A stretch of 64,000 bases of DNA. Source: Bryobacteraceae bacterium (lineage in GTDB: Bacteria > Acidobacteriota > Terriglobia > Bryobacterales > Bryobacteraceae). The translations under genes were made by a program, and so were the position numbers. The stretch spans positions 1-64,000 of the forward strand of contig JAIEMJ010000013.1 in the NCBI GenBank assembly GCA_019752335.1. The letters are read 5' to 3'. The notes below the pieces were generated by a model. It searched no databases. It was given only the letters and a program-made list of their open reading frames with translations, and had not been told where the DNA came from. This document shows, piece by piece, positions 51,081-60,202 of the stretch (position 1 is the stretch's first letter; each line of letters begins with the position of its first letter).

Positions 51081-52657
51081 AACTGCTCCAGTATGGCGGG
51101 TTGGCGATGGCCGCTCCAAGCGGCGACGTCGAATAAGAACGTGAGAGTGCGGCGGGTGGCGAGGGGATCGAGGACGCCGTCGACGTGGCCGCGCGCGGCG
51201 GCGTAGCGGACGTCGAGCCAGCGCTCATAGTCGGCGCGAGTTTGCGCGATGCGCGAGGCGAGTTCCTCGGGCACGGGCTGGCCGGTGGCCTTGAGCTTAT
51301 CGAGCTCCGGGCCGTGAATGGCGACGACGGCGGAGTCGCCCTCCATCACGCCAATGCGCGCGGTGGGCCAGGCAAAAGCGAAGTGCGGATCGAAGCCCTG
51401 GGCGGCCATGGCGTAGTAACCGGCGCCCGACGCATGGTTAACAGTGAGGATGATTTTGGGGACGGTGGCGCAAGCCATCGCCTCCACCATTTCGGCGCCC
51501 GCGCGGATGATGCCCGATTGCTCCGCCTCGGCGCCGACCATGAAACCGGAGACGTCCTGCAGGTAGAGCAGCGGCAGGCCGGCGCGCTCCGCGGCTTCGA
51601 CGAAGTAAGCCACCTTGCGGGCGGACTCAGTGTAGATAATGCCGCCAATGCGCGGCTTCAAATAGCCACGGCGATTGGCGATTAAGCCGATGGGGCGGCC
51701 GCCGAGCTTGGCGTAGGCGCAGATCATTTCCGGCGCGTGCGCGGGCTGGAACTCGGTGTAGCCATCGCCGTCGAGCAGAGCCTCAATGAGGGCTTGGACG
51801 TCGTAGGGCAGACGATGGTCCTCGGGCAGGGCCGTGTAGAGGCTTTCGGCGGGACGTAGGGGCGGCACCACGGCGTCTGGCTTGGCGAGTGGCTGGCCGA
51901 TCGTGGTGAAGCGTTCGCGGATCATGCGCAAGCAAGCGGCGTCGTTGGGCGCACGCAGGTGAGCCACGCCGCTGACGGTGGTGTGCATAGTGGCGCCGCC
52001 GAGGCTCTCGGAGTCAATCGTTTGGCCGGTGGCGCCTTTGACGAGATTGGGTCCGCCGAGGCCCATGAAGCTGGTACCTTCCACCATGATGATGACGTCG
52101 GAGAGGGCGGGCAGATAGGCGCCGCCGGCGATGCAGGGGCCCATGACGGCGGCGATTTGCGGAATGCGCAGGCGGCGGCGCATCAGCGAGTTGTAGTAAA
52201 AGATGCGCGCGGCGCCGTACTGGCCGGGAAAGATGCGGTCCTGCAAGGGCAGATTCACGCCGGCCGAATCGACCAGGTAAACGATGGGCAAGCGGTTGCG
52301 CATGGCGACTTCTTGCGCGCGGAGGATTTTGGTGATGGTCTCCGGCCACCAGGCGCCGGCCTTGACGGTGGCGTCGTTGGCGACGATGACGGCGGGGCGG
52401 CCTTCGATGCGGGCGAGTCCGGTGACGACGCCGGCGGCGGGGGCCTGGCCGCCGTATTGGTCATGCGCGATGAGCAGGCCGAGTTCCACGAAGTGGGTGC
52501 CTGGGTCAATCAATTGGGCGAGGCGTTCGCGAGCGGTGAGCTTGCCATCGCGATGCTGCTTCTGGATTTTGGCGTCGCCGCCGCCGCGGCGGAGGCGATC
52601 TTCGAGGTCGAGCAGGGCGTCGACGCGGGGTTGCAGGCTGTGGGTGCTCAACGCCAT
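51077..52657 (-). CDS. Acyl-CoA carboxylase, carboxyltransferase (beta) subunit
   Basis: A 526-residue biotin-dependent carboxyltransferase with crotonase-fold halves: GGAYLPALSDVIIMVEGTSF and ASGAGYYAMAAQGFDPHFAF; acyl-CoA region DSAGVNLPLQDRIFPGQYG. It resembles methylcrotonyl- or geranyl-CoA carboxylase beta chains; the AtuA neighbours favour a geranyl/branched-acyl substrate, while leucine catabolism remains possible. No biotin carboxylase/carrier (alpha) subunit lies in the window, so it must be encoded elsewhere. It is the first gene of a four-gene operon and diverges from the AI-2E transporter. Confidence 0.92.
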   Translation of the reverse strand: MALSTHSLQPRVDALLDLEDRLRRGGGDAKIQKQHRDGKLTARERLAQLIDPGTHFVELGLLIAHDQYGGQAPAAGVVTGLARIEGRPAVIVANDATVKAGAWWPETITKILRAQEVAMRNRLPIVYLVDSAGVNLPLQDRIFPGQYGAARIFYYNSLMRRRLRIPQIAAVMGPCIAGGAYLPALSDVIIMVEGTSFMGLGGPNLVKGATGQTIDSESLGGATMHTTVSGVAHLRAPNDAACLRMIRERFTTIGQPLAKPDAVVPPLRPAESLYTALPEDHRLPYDVQALIEALLDGDGYTEFQPAHAPEMICAYAKLGGRPIGLIANRRGYLKPRIGGIIYTESARKVAYFVEAAERAGLPLLYLQDVSGFMVGAEAEQSGIIRAGAEMVEAMACATVPKIILTVNHASGAGYYAMAAQGFDPHFAFAWPTARIGVMEGDSAVVAIHGPELDKLKATGQPVPEELASRIAQTRADYERWLDVRYAAARGHVDGVLDPLATRRTLTFLFDVAAWSGHRQPAILEQL

Positions 52658-52674
52658 CAGTATACTGGGTCCTT

Positions 52675-53724
52675 ATGCTTGGTCTCGACTCGAAGGTCGC
52701 GCGCGCCGCGTGGACGGTCCTCTTTATCGTCGCGCTGGTGGGCGTGGTGTGGCTACTGCGAGAAGTACTTTTTCTGCTCACGCTGGCGTTGTTCTTTTCC
52801 TATATGGTGTCGCCGGTGGTGCGATTTGTGGAGGGCTGGTTGACATGGCGCTGGGGTTGGGCGCGCGAGGTGCCGCTGGTGCTGGTGTACGTGCTGATGC
52901 TGGCGGGCATCGTGTCGGCGGTGAGTTGGGTGGTGGGTGAGGCGCTGGCTCAGGCGTCGGGGCTGGCGGGGAAGATTCCGGAGCTGGTGAAGAATCAGGA
53001 TGCGTGGCTGAGACTTCCTTTGCCGGCGTGGCTGGAACCGGCGCGGGCCAGCGTTGCGGAGTGGGCGCGGCATTTGCTGGAGGGCGGCTTCGAGCAGTTC
53101 CTGCCGTTTTTGAAGACACTCTCCGGGCAGTTGCTCTCAGGGCTGGGCAGCGTGATGCCATTTCTGCTGGTGCCCGTGTTTGCGTTTTTCTTTCTGAAGG
53201 ACGGCAGGCTGCTGAGCGACGCGATCCTGTGGCGCTTCCCGGAGGATTCCCGCGCGCTGATGCGTGCCATTTTCGGTGACCTCCACCTGCTGCTGTCGAA
53301 GTACATTCGGGCCGTGGTGCTGCTGTCGCTGTCCACTTTCTTCTGTTACGAAGTCTTTTTCCTGGCGACGGGGGTGCCCTACAGCATGCTGCTGTCAACG
53401 CTGGCGGCGGTGCTGGAGTTCGTGCCGGTGGTGGGGCCATTGTCGGCGGGGGTAACGGCGGCGCTGGTGGCCGGCCTGAGCGGCTACGACGTGACGGGGC
53501 TGATCGTCTTTCTGGTGGTTTACCGGCTCTTTCTGGACTACGTGTTGCAGCCGTGGCTGATGAGCGAGGGCATTGAACTGCATCCGTTGCTGGTGCTGGT
53601 GGGCATCCTGGCGGGCGAGCATCTGGCGGGCATCAGCGGCATGTTTTTGTCGATCCCGACGGTGGCAGCGCTGCGGATTGTGTATTTGCGGCTGGAGTCG
53701 CGGGCGCGGGAAGTGGTCAGATGA
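52675..53724 (+). CDS. AI-2E (PerM) family transporter
   Basis: A 349-residue membrane protein with about seven or eight helices (e.g. AWTVLFIVALVGVVWLL, LLTLALFFSYMVSPVV, VPLVLVYVLMLAGIVSAV, VMPFLLVPVFAFFFLKDGR) and the family signature VPVVGPLSAGVTAALVAGLSG followed by VLQPWLMSEGIELHPL. Members export autoinducer-2 or other solutes, or act as Na/H antiporters; substrate not predictable. TATACT lies 8 bp before the ATG. Confidence 0.9.
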   Translation: MLGLDSKVARAAWTVLFIVALVGVVWLLREVLFLLTLALFFSYMVSPVVRFVEGWLTWRWGWAREVPLVLVYVLMLAGIVSAVSWVVGEALAQASGLAGKIPELVKNQDAWLRLPLPAWLEPARASVAEWARHLLEGGFEQFLPFLKTLSGQLLSGLGSVMPFLLVPVFAFFFLKDGRLLSDAILWRFPEDSRALMRAIFGDLHLLLSKYIRAVVLLSLSTFFCYEVFFLATGVPYSMLLSTLAAVLEFVPVVGPLSAGVTAALVAGLSGYDVTGLIVFLVVYRLFLDYVLQPWLMSEGIELHPLLVLVGILAGEHLAGISGMFLSIPTVAALRIVYLRLESRAREVVR

Positions 53725-53746
53725 CTATTTTGATAAGCTGAGGGGT

Positions 53747-53988
53747 ATGAGCAAGGCGATCACGGTGACGGAGTTCAAGGCGCAGTGTTTGAGCCTGCTC
53801 GATGACGTGATCGAAAATCGGGAAGTTATCACGATCACCCGCAGAGGAAAGCCGGTGGCCATGTTGCGCGCCATGTGCCCGAAGCTTGGGGCTTGTGGGA
53901 AGGTCTGATCGAGGTACCGGATACGGTGGAGGGTTTTGACCTTCTTTATCCTAGGCGCCGAATGAAGCGCGCCAAAGTAGTCAAATGA
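53747..53988 (+). pseudogene. Frameshifted Phd-type antitoxin, orphan
   Basis: MSKAITVTEFKAQCLSLLDD continues to TRRGKPVAMLR, closely matching the intact antitoxin at 54009. It then runs out of frame (stop at 53906-53908). The expected C-terminal part (WEGLIEVPDTVEGFDLLYP) is present in another frame up to 53988. There is no toxin gene directly after it. Together with the following pair it looks like one copy of a tandem antitoxin duplication that has decayed. Confidence 0.75.
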
Positions 53989-54008
53989 CCATGTGGTAAA
54001 CTGAAGTC

Positions 54009-54272
54009 ATGCCCCAGACAATCACCGTTACCGAGTTCAAGGCAAAATGCCTGAGCTTGATCCATGCCGTGAGCGAGAAGGGAGAGACCTTCACGATCAC
54101 CCGCCGGGGCAAGCCGGTGGCGACTTTGGGTGCGGTGGCTAAGAGGAAATATCCTAAAACCCGTGGAGCTTGGGCCGGCTGGGTACAGGCGCCAGAAGTG
54201 GAAGACTTTGACCTTACTCACCTGTATCAGCCCGATCCTCTCTTGACCGAGTGGAAACCAGGAAAACGTTGA
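54009..54272 (+). CDS. Phd/YefM-family antitoxin
   Basis: An 87-residue antitoxin: DNA-binding half PQTITVTEFKAKCLSLIHAV, then FTITRRGKPVATLGAV; toxin-binding tail GAWAGWVQAPEVEDFDLTHL. It overlaps or abuts the VapC gene that follows. TAAACT at 53997-54002 lies 6 bp before the ATG; the upstream 25 bp resemble those before the decayed paralogue at 53747. Confidence 0.88.
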   Translation: MPQTITVTEFKAKCLSLIHAVSEKGETFTITRRGKPVATLGAVAKRKYPKTRGAWAGWVQAPEVEDFDLTHLYQPDPLLTEWKPGKR

Positions 54273-54670
54273 TCGAATATCTATTGGATACACACATCCT
54301 GATTTGGTGGCTCACGGATGCACCGCAGTTATCGAAGGATCAGCTTCGAGTGCTGGAGAACATTCAGTCACGATGCGGAACGATGTACATCAGCGCCATC
54401 AGTCTGTTGGAGATTGCGGTGGCGTATGGAGCCGGCAACCGGAAGTTTCCACCGCTGGCCGAAGAGATGATCCGAAGGCTGGATCAAGATCCGGCCTTCG
54501 TCGTTCTACCGATTGATGCCGCAGTCGGCAGCGAAGTAGCCGCCATCGGGCCGTCGCTGGTTGACCCCATGGATCGCGCCATCGTCGCGACGGCACGTGT
54601 CCACCGGATGACCCTGATCACTGCGGACGAGCGGATTATCGACTCAAAGCTGGTGCGGGTGCTGAGCTAG
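54251..54670 (+). CDS. vapC: VapC-type PIN-domain toxin
   Basis: A PIN-domain protein with acidic residues in EYLLDTHILIWWLTD, ISLLEIAVAYG, DPMDRAIVATA and TADERI. The frame opens at GTG 54251 (139 residues, 22-bp overlap with the antitoxin); TTG 54269, which overlaps the antitoxin stop as TTGA, is an attractive alternative and would start the protein directly at the PIN fold. It is a ribonuclease toxin neutralised by the preceding antitoxin. Confidence 0.9.
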   Translation: METRKTLIEYLLDTHILIWWLTDAPQLSKDQLRVLENIQSRCGTMYISAISLLEIAVAYGAGNRKFPPLAEEMIRRLDQDPAFVVLPIDAAVGSEVAAIGPSLVDPMDRAIVATARVHRMTLITADERIIDSKLVRVLS

Positions 54671-54734
54671 CCGTTGGGCGGAGTCGGACAAGGGGAGGGT
54701 GCCAGTATGAGCAACACTGCGCGACAAGGCGCGG

Positions 54735-56174
54735 GTGATCATAGCTTTCTGCATGTGGGGTCCGACGATCGGCGAAGAGACGCTGGGTGAGAGAATAGTC
54801 TCAGTGGTCAACCCCCAACGCATTTCGCCCGCGACAACGCCAATTGTCAAACTCGCGCGCCCCTTTCAGGAGTTTGTTGGCCGGGAAACATCGGGTGGCA
54901 TCCTGCTGTTAGCTTGCACTATAGTCGCTCTGATCTGGGCGAACTCACCCTGGGCTCAGTCTTACGCGGATCTATGGCACACCCATTTCTCAATCGGACT
55001 AGCCAGCTTTAGTTTGGACAAGGAACTGCACTTCTGGGTAAACGACGCGCTGATGGCTGTTTTCTTCTTTGTGGTCGGTTTGGAAATCAAGCGGGAACTA
55101 CTGGCCGGCGAGTTGGCATCGGCACGTCAAGCCGCGCTTCCCATCATCGCAGCGCTTGGCGGAGTCGTGGTTCCCGCCTTGATTTACGCATCACTCAACG
55201 CGAATGGGCCGGGAGCCAGAGGTTGGGGTATTCCGATGGCCACTGATATTGCTTTTGCTATTGGCATGCTGGCACTGCTTGGGGATCGAGTTCCGCTCGG
55301 GCTGAAGGTGTTTTTGACGGCACTCGCGATAGTTGACGATATTGCCGCCGTTCTCGTGATTGCCGTGTTCTACACGGAGAACCTTGCTTGGGGTGCGCTC
55401 GGAGTTGCTGTTTTTTGCCTTGTCTTGGCACTCGTTGCAAACCAGCTTGGGGTGCGCCATCCCCTTCCCTATGCACTGATCGGCGTAGTGCTATGGATCA
55501 CCGTTTTGCAGTCTGGCATTCATGCAACCCTCGCAGGCGTCCTCCTCGCCTTCATGATCCCCAGCCGCACCGCTGTCAATCAGCGAGACTTCCTCCAGCA
55601 CGGTCGCGCGGTACTTGATCATTTTGAAAAGGCCTCACAGACCGAGCCTTTTGATATTCTCAGTGACATAGAACAGCAGATTTCCGTAGAGGCGCTAGAG
55701 GACGCTTGCGAGAAAGTCCAGCCCCCACTCCATCGTCTGGAGCATGGGTTGCATCCGTGGGTAACTTTCGTCATTATGCCCTTGTTTGCTTTGGCGAACG
55801 CAGGGGTAGTGCTCACCGGCGATCTGAGGGAAGTTCTAGTCCAACCAACGACCATCGGCGTCGTTCTGGGGCTTTTGCTTGGGAAGCCTATCGGTATACT
55901 GCTTGCCTCCTGGGTGGCGGTTCGAGCCGGTTTGGCATCGCTTCCCGAAAGCGTCTCGTGGAGCCAAATCCATGGTGCGGGTTGGCTGGCCGGGATCGGA
56001 TTCACGATGTCGCTATTCATGACGGGATTGGCTTTCATAGGGAGCGATCAGACTACCGCTGCAAAACTAGGAATACTAATTGCATCGGTATTTGCTGGGG
56101 TGGTGGGTTCGATCATTCTTCTGCGGCTGCCACGGCAAGCCTCTAATCCCACCGTCGCAGCAGCAAAAACCTGA
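54735..56174 (+). CDS. nhaA: Na+/H+ antiporter NhaA
   Basis: A 479-residue NhaA-type antiporter with 11-12 helices. Signatures: GGILLLACTIVALIWANS, FFVVGLEIKRELLAGEL, the ion-binding Asp pair in ALAIVDDIAAVLVIA and TDIAFAIGMLALLGD. It exchanges sodium for protons across the inner membrane. The first about 35 residues are variable; starts at GTG 54735 or ATG 54753 are both possible. A hydrophilic insert (FDILSDIEQQISVEALEDA) lies between late helices. Base composition and codon use (many AT-ending codons) differ from the neighbours, suggesting recent acquisition. Confidence 0.93.
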   Translation: MIIAFCMWGPTIGEETLGERIVSVVNPQRISPATTPIVKLARPFQEFVGRETSGGILLLACTIVALIWANSPWAQSYADLWHTHFSIGLASFSLDKELHFWVNDALMAVFFFVVGLEIKRELLAGELASARQAALPIIAALGGVVVPALIYASLNANGPGARGWGIPMATDIAFAIGMLALLGDRVPLGLKVFLTALAIVDDIAAVLVIAVFYTENLAWGALGVAVFCLVLALVANQLGVRHPLPYALIGVVLWITVLQSGIHATLAGVLLAFMIPSRTAVNQRDFLQHGRAVLDHFEKASQTEPFDILSDIEQQISVEALEDACEKVQPPLHRLEHGLHPWVTFVIMPLFALANAGVVLTGDLREVLVQPTTIGVVLGLLLGKPIGILLASWVAVRAGLASLPESVSWSQIHGAGWLAGIGFTMSLFMTGLAFIGSDQTTAAKLGILIASVFAGVVGSIILLRLPRQASNPTVAAAKT

Positions 56175-56218
56175 CTAACGGCAAAGTGTAGAGTCGCGCC
56201 GAGGAGGGCTGTGTGGAG

Positions 56219-58606
56219 CTAAAGCAAGAACGAATTGAAGAAGAGCTTGAAGCTCTGGTAGCTCGTCGCCCGGTACTGGGGACGCATGCCGAAGAGCACC
56301 ACCCTGCCCTGCCCCAACGGCACGTCCACCAGCGCGGACTTGGTGGCGAGGTACTTCTCGCCGAGCAGCCAGCCGGAAGCGAGTAAACCTTTGGCCGGGT
56401 AGTTCGCGACCGACTTCTCCGTGCCGCTCAGTTCCCACGCCGGTGAGCCTTCGCTCCAGAGGGCGACTTCGGCCGGCAGGCCCAGCGCCAGCGGGTGCTT
56501 CGTGTCGAGCGTCGCGTTCAGCAGGGAGCCGGGAGAGTAAAAGTCGCGGCTGTTGACGCCCTTCAGCACGTTCTTCACGCCCAGGCCCAGGGCTTCCACG
56601 GCGTACTCCGTGCTGTGGTTCAGGAAAACGAGCGTGCCGCCGGCTTCGGCAAAAGCCTTGAGCGCGTCGGCGCCGGGCTTGCCCAGGCCGCCGGTGAATT
56701 CGGCGGGCATTTGGCCCGGACGATAGCCGCTGGCGATGGATGAGGCGGGCTGATCCGGGAAGACGATGACGTCGTACTTGGCGCGCAGATTGCCGGCGGT
56801 GATTTGGGGATTCGTCAGACGGTCATAGTCGAAGGTGAATTGCTCCAGGATCCAACGCGTCCAGCCTTCGTCCATGCTGGACATCCAACTGCGATACAAG
56901 CCCACGCGGGGCTTCTTCTTTTCGACGAGGCCCGGCGCGGCGGCGGCGAAGAAGTCGCCGTTGGCGGGGTCCCGCCAGACGGACTTGCCGCTCTTCCACA
57001 GCGCGTTCACCTTCTTCCAGGTATCGCCGTCAGAGGCGGCCATCGCGCCTGGACGCAGAGTGCCGAGTTGACGCGGGGTGAGGCTCTTGGCGGGCACGAG
57101 GGGCGCGGCGAAACGGTCCTTGATGGTATCCGTCGTCACGCCCATGAGCAAGGGCAGGGTCTGCGCCGTGACATCGTAGGGGCGCTTCGGCGGGCCACCG
57201 GGGTAAAGGCGCAGGTCAGGATACTGCTGGCGTTCGAGCATGGTCTTGGCGAACGACGAGTAGGGCTGCTGCAAACGAATGACGTAGGAGCCGGCCGGAT
57301 ACTCGCGGCCATCGGCGGTGAACTTCGCGGTAGCCTGTTCGATTTCCACCTGCGCGAAAGCCATCGTCTCCAGGAGCTTGCGCGTGGAGGCGGGATCGGC
57401 CTGGTCACCGGGAAGCACAAAGGCATACGGACCGGCCGCGCGCTCCACAGCTCGCTGGTGAATCTTGTAGAAGTTCGTGAGCAGATCCTCGCGCCGCGTG
57501 GCGGCTTGCCACAGGACGCTCTCATAGGCGATCAACTGATCGGTCATGATCTCCTTCAGGCTCCAGTCGCCGCCGGTCCAGGGCTCGAGGTGATTCCAGG
57601 CGCGCTCGCCGACGTTGTAGCCGAGGGCTTGGCCGCGCAGTTGCTCAGCCTTGATGGTGATGGGCGAGAAGAGCTTGGCGCTGGCGGACTCGGTCAAAAT
57701 ACGCAAACCGCCGTGGTAACTCTGATAGTGGCGCGCGGGGGTCCAAAAATCGTACATGGCGTTGACCACAACGCCTTTGCGGCCAGCGGACGTGAGGTCA
57801 TAGGCGATGCCCATGCCGAAGGTGTTGCAGGCCTGGGCGATGGCCGGGTCGATATTGGGGTCAATCGGATCCATCCACGGCGGGACGAACATGCGGCCGG
57901 CGGTGGCGCCCATTTGGTGGACGTCGTAGACGATCTGCGGATGCCAGACGTTGTGCATCTTTTCGACGGCGAGCCGCGTTTCGGCTTGCGAGAAGATATA
58001 CCAGTCGCGGTTATTGTCGTGGCCGACGTATTTCTGGTAGAGCTCGGGCGGCACGGTGCCTTCGTGCGGCGTGCCCATGGTTTTGCGGGCCCAGTTGCTG
58101 ACGATGTCGACGCCATCGGGATTCAGCGACGGGACCAGAATGAAGATCGTTTGGTCGAGGATCGTTTTGAAGCGCGGCTTGTCGACGGTGAGAATGTTGT
58201 AGGCGAACTGCATGCCCGTAAAGGTGGAGGCCACTTCGCTGGCGTGGATGGAGTTCGTAATGGCGACGACGGCTTTGCCTTCCGCAACCAGGCGGGCAGC
58301 CGCGGCGGGTGTGGTCTTGCGCGGATCAGCCAGCAGACCCTGGATTTCGCGGTAGCGATTCAGCTTTTTTAGATTCTCAGGCGAGGAGATGATGGCCATT
58401 AGAAACGGGCGGCCTTCGGTGGTGGGCCCCAGCTTTTCGAGCTTGATCCGGTCACTGGAGGCAGCGAGTTTCTCGTAGTAAGTGACTACCTTGGCCCATT
58501 CGAGGGGACGGCTATCCGCCGTTAGCACGTGGCCGAAATGGCTTTCGGGCGTGGGAACCGCGGCATTCAAGGCAGCCGCAAACAAAAATCCAGTAACTAA
58601 GCGCAT
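56219..58606 (-). CDS. Secreted M14 family zinc carboxypeptidase
   Basis: A 795-residue protein, ATG 58606 with signal peptide (MRLVTGFLFAAALNAA). The M14 domain (about 25-330) has zinc ligands in SIHASEVAS (HxxE) and YDVHQMGATAGR (His), and substrate-binding LVPSLNPDGVD and GHDNNRDWY. The remaining about 450 residues include a glutamine-amidotransferase-like segment (VIVFPDQPASSIASG-like) and a beta-rich end (PLGQGRVVLFGMRPQYRA). It probably trims C-terminal residues of peptides outside the cytoplasm. Its start overlaps the end of the upstream isomerase gene by 10 bp. Confidence 0.9.
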   Translation of the reverse strand: MRLVTGFLFAAALNAAVPTPESHFGHVLTADSRPLEWAKVVTYYEKLAASSDRIKLEKLGPTTEGRPFLMAIISSPENLKKLNRYREIQGLLADPRKTTPAAAARLVAEGKAVVAITNSIHASEVASTFTGMQFAYNILTVDKPRFKTILDQTIFILVPSLNPDGVDIVSNWARKTMGTPHEGTVPPELYQKYVGHDNNRDWYIFSQAETRLAVEKMHNVWHPQIVYDVHQMGATAGRMFVPPWMDPIDPNIDPAIAQACNTFGMGIAYDLTSAGRKGVVVNAMYDFWTPARHYQSYHGGLRILTESASAKLFSPITIKAEQLRGQALGYNVGERAWNHLEPWTGGDWSLKEIMTDQLIAYESVLWQAATRREDLLTNFYKIHQRAVERAAGPYAFVLPGDQADPASTRKLLETMAFAQVEIEQATAKFTADGREYPAGSYVIRLQQPYSSFAKTMLERQQYPDLRLYPGGPPKRPYDVTAQTLPLLMGVTTDTIKDRFAAPLVPAKSLTPRQLGTLRPGAMAASDGDTWKKVNALWKSGKSVWRDPANGDFFAAAAPGLVEKKKPRVGLYRSWMSSMDEGWTRWILEQFTFDYDRLTNPQITAGNLRAKYDVIVFPDQPASSIASGYRPGQMPAEFTGGLGKPGADALKAFAEAGGTLVFLNHSTEYAVEALGLGVKNVLKGVNSRDFYSPGSLLNATLDTKHPLALGLPAEVALWSEGSPAWELSGTEKSVANYPAKGLLASGWLLGEKYLATKSALVDVPLGQGRVVLFGMRPQYRATSYQSFKLFFNSFLL

Positions 58607-59364
58607 GCGCGATTCATCTCCATCCAAAGGGCGCGATACCAGCGCAGGAACCGTTCTGGCTCCTTGCTTTCGGTAGCTTCGCATAAAGTGTAACGATCAT
58701 AGCCGTGCTGCCGGAGCAGCGCGAATAGCTCGCGATAGGGATACGGGCTGGCCAGTTCATTGATGTGGCAGCTACGCACCCAGGGCTTGAGCAAGTCAAA
58801 ACTCTGTTTGACACTGCCGTTCACGACGTCAGTGGGATTCGAATTCCAGCACAGGCCCACCTGCGGATGTTTCGTGGCGCGCATGATCGCCGCACAGACC
58901 GCCGGTTCCTGCGTCTCCTTGCCGTGGACCTCTACCCAAACTTCGACGCCCATGCCAGCCGCATAGTCGCCGCATTCGCGGAGGCAGGCCGCGATGTTCT
59001 GGATCGTCTGCTCCCGGGTGACGCCCGGAGGAAAGCCATTCGGCCGCACCTTTACGCCCCAGGCGCCGGTGTCGTGCGCCAGGTCAATCCAGCTCTTCGC
59101 CAGCGCCACGTTGCGGGCGCGCACGGCGGGGTCGGCCGCGTGAAATTCGCAAGTGGAGCCGTAGCTGAGCAGACGTACTTTGCTTTTGGCGAAACGCGCT
59201 TTCACCGCGTCACGTTGTTCCTTAGTGAGGGAAGGCTCGACGCCGTGTTTGTGTTCGGTGCGCAGTTCCACCGCGGCGAAGCCAGTTTGTTCCAGCTTGG
59301 TGATGACGGTTTCGAGATCCCAATCCTTCAGCACGTTGTAGGTAACGGCGCCCAGTTGAAACAT
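58597..59364 (-). CDS. Sugar phosphate isomerase/epimerase-like TIM barrel protein
   Basis: A 255-residue AP-endonuclease-2-like TIM barrel: FAAVELRTEHKHGV, VRLLSYGSTCEFHA, WGVKVRPNGFPPG, VEVWVEVHGKETQEP, VGLCWNSNPTDVVNG and YTLCEATESKEPERFL carry the expected metal-binding Glu/His/Asp positions. Family members isomerise or epimerise sugars and inositols, or act as hydroxypyruvate isomerases. ATG 59364 is preferred (TAGAAT 7 bp upstream; the frame further upstream is not conserved-looking). Confidence 0.87.
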   Translation of the reverse strand: MFQLGAVTYNVLKDWDLETVITKLEQTGFAAVELRTEHKHGVEPSLTKEQRDAVKARFAKSKVRLLSYGSTCEFHAADPAVRARNVALAKSWIDLAHDTGAWGVKVRPNGFPPGVTREQTIQNIAACLRECGDYAAGMGVEVWVEVHGKETQEPAVCAAIMRATKHPQVGLCWNSNPTDVVNGSVKQSFDLLKPWVRSCHINELASPYPYRELFALLRQHGYDRYTLCEATESKEPERFLRWYRALWMEMNRACA

Positions 59365-59430
59365 AACGGGTATTCTAGCAGCCAGGAGTTTCCCCGCGCG
59401 ATGCGCCGAATTTGTTACGCTCAAATTTCC

Positions 59431-60198
59431 GTGAGCATTCTTTTTGTGATTCCGCTACTGGCCTTCGACGTCGCGACGACGCGGCTGGAGCCGCAAACGA
59501 CGCAGGCCTTTGAGAAGTATGTGAAGAGCCGGGAAGCGGAGATGCAGGGCCGGGGCCGCTTTCTGTGGTGCGACGGGAAACAGGCCTGCCATTCGACCGT
59601 GAAGCAAAGCGATGTGATGGTGGATTCGAGAAATTCGAAGGGCGTCTACGAGGTGCCCGGCGGCCTGATCCACGATTGGCAAGGCGCGACGTTCGTACCC
59701 GGAGTGACGCTCGACGAGACGCTGGCGCTGCTGCGGAATTACGACAATCATAAGCAGGTCTACGCGCCGGAAGTGATCGATTCCAAGCTCGTCTCGCGCC
59801 AGGGCGAGCACAACAAGGTCTACCTGCGGCTACGCAAGAAGAAGATCATCACCGTGATTCTGAACACGGAGTATGACACCGTTTTCGAGCGCGTCGACGC
59901 GACCCATGGCCGCAGCCGCAGCCTGAGCACGCGGATTACCGAAGTGGCGGATGCGGATTCCAAGGACGAACACGAACTGCCGCCCGGCGAGGACCACGGC
60001 TTCATGTGGCGCTTAAACTCCTACTGGCGCTTTGAGGAGCGCGACGGCGGCGTCTACATCGAATGCGAAGCGATCTCGCTGTCGCGCGGCGTCCCGGCTT
60101 TGCTGAGTTCGCTGATGGCGCCCATTTTGCGGCAATTGCCACGGGAGTCGCTGGAGAAGACGTTGCTGTCGACGCGTCGGGCGTTGATGGGCCGATAG
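59431..60198 (+). CDS. Secreted hypothetical protein
   Basis: About 255 residues from GTG 59431 (TACGCT 9 bp upstream) or 265 from ATG 59401. The N-terminus is a signal sequence (VSILFVIPLLAFDVATT). The body contains GRGRFLWCDGKQACHS, a single Cys pair likely oxidised, and a C-terminal SYWRFEERDGGVYIECEAIS followed by a helical tail (LMAPILRQLPRESLEKTLL). The second half resembles SRPBCC/START-like folds in pattern, but I do not recognise a named family. It is transcribed divergently from the isomerase. Confidence 0.75.
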   Translation: MSILFVIPLLAFDVATTRLEPQTTQAFEKYVKSREAEMQGRGRFLWCDGKQACHSTVKQSDVMVDSRNSKGVYEVPGGLIHDWQGATFVPGVTLDETLALLRNYDNHKQVYAPEVIDSKLVSRQGEHNKVYLRLRKKKIITVILNTEYDTVFERVDATHGRSRSLSTRITEVADADSKDEHELPPGEDHGFMWRLNSYWRFEERDGGVYIECEAISLSRGVPALLSSLMAPILRQLPRESLEKTLLSTRRALMGR

Positions 60199-60202
60199 CA
60201 GC

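Noticed and set aside
56804-58372. 522-codon plus-strand frame opposite the M14 carboxypeptidase
   Set aside because: Antisense shadow with Gly/His/Arg/Val-rich composition and no motif.
58765-59400. Upstream extension of the secreted protein frame ending at 60198
   Set aside because: The extension runs antisense through the isomerase gene; a signal peptide and -10-like element place the true start near 59431 or 59401.
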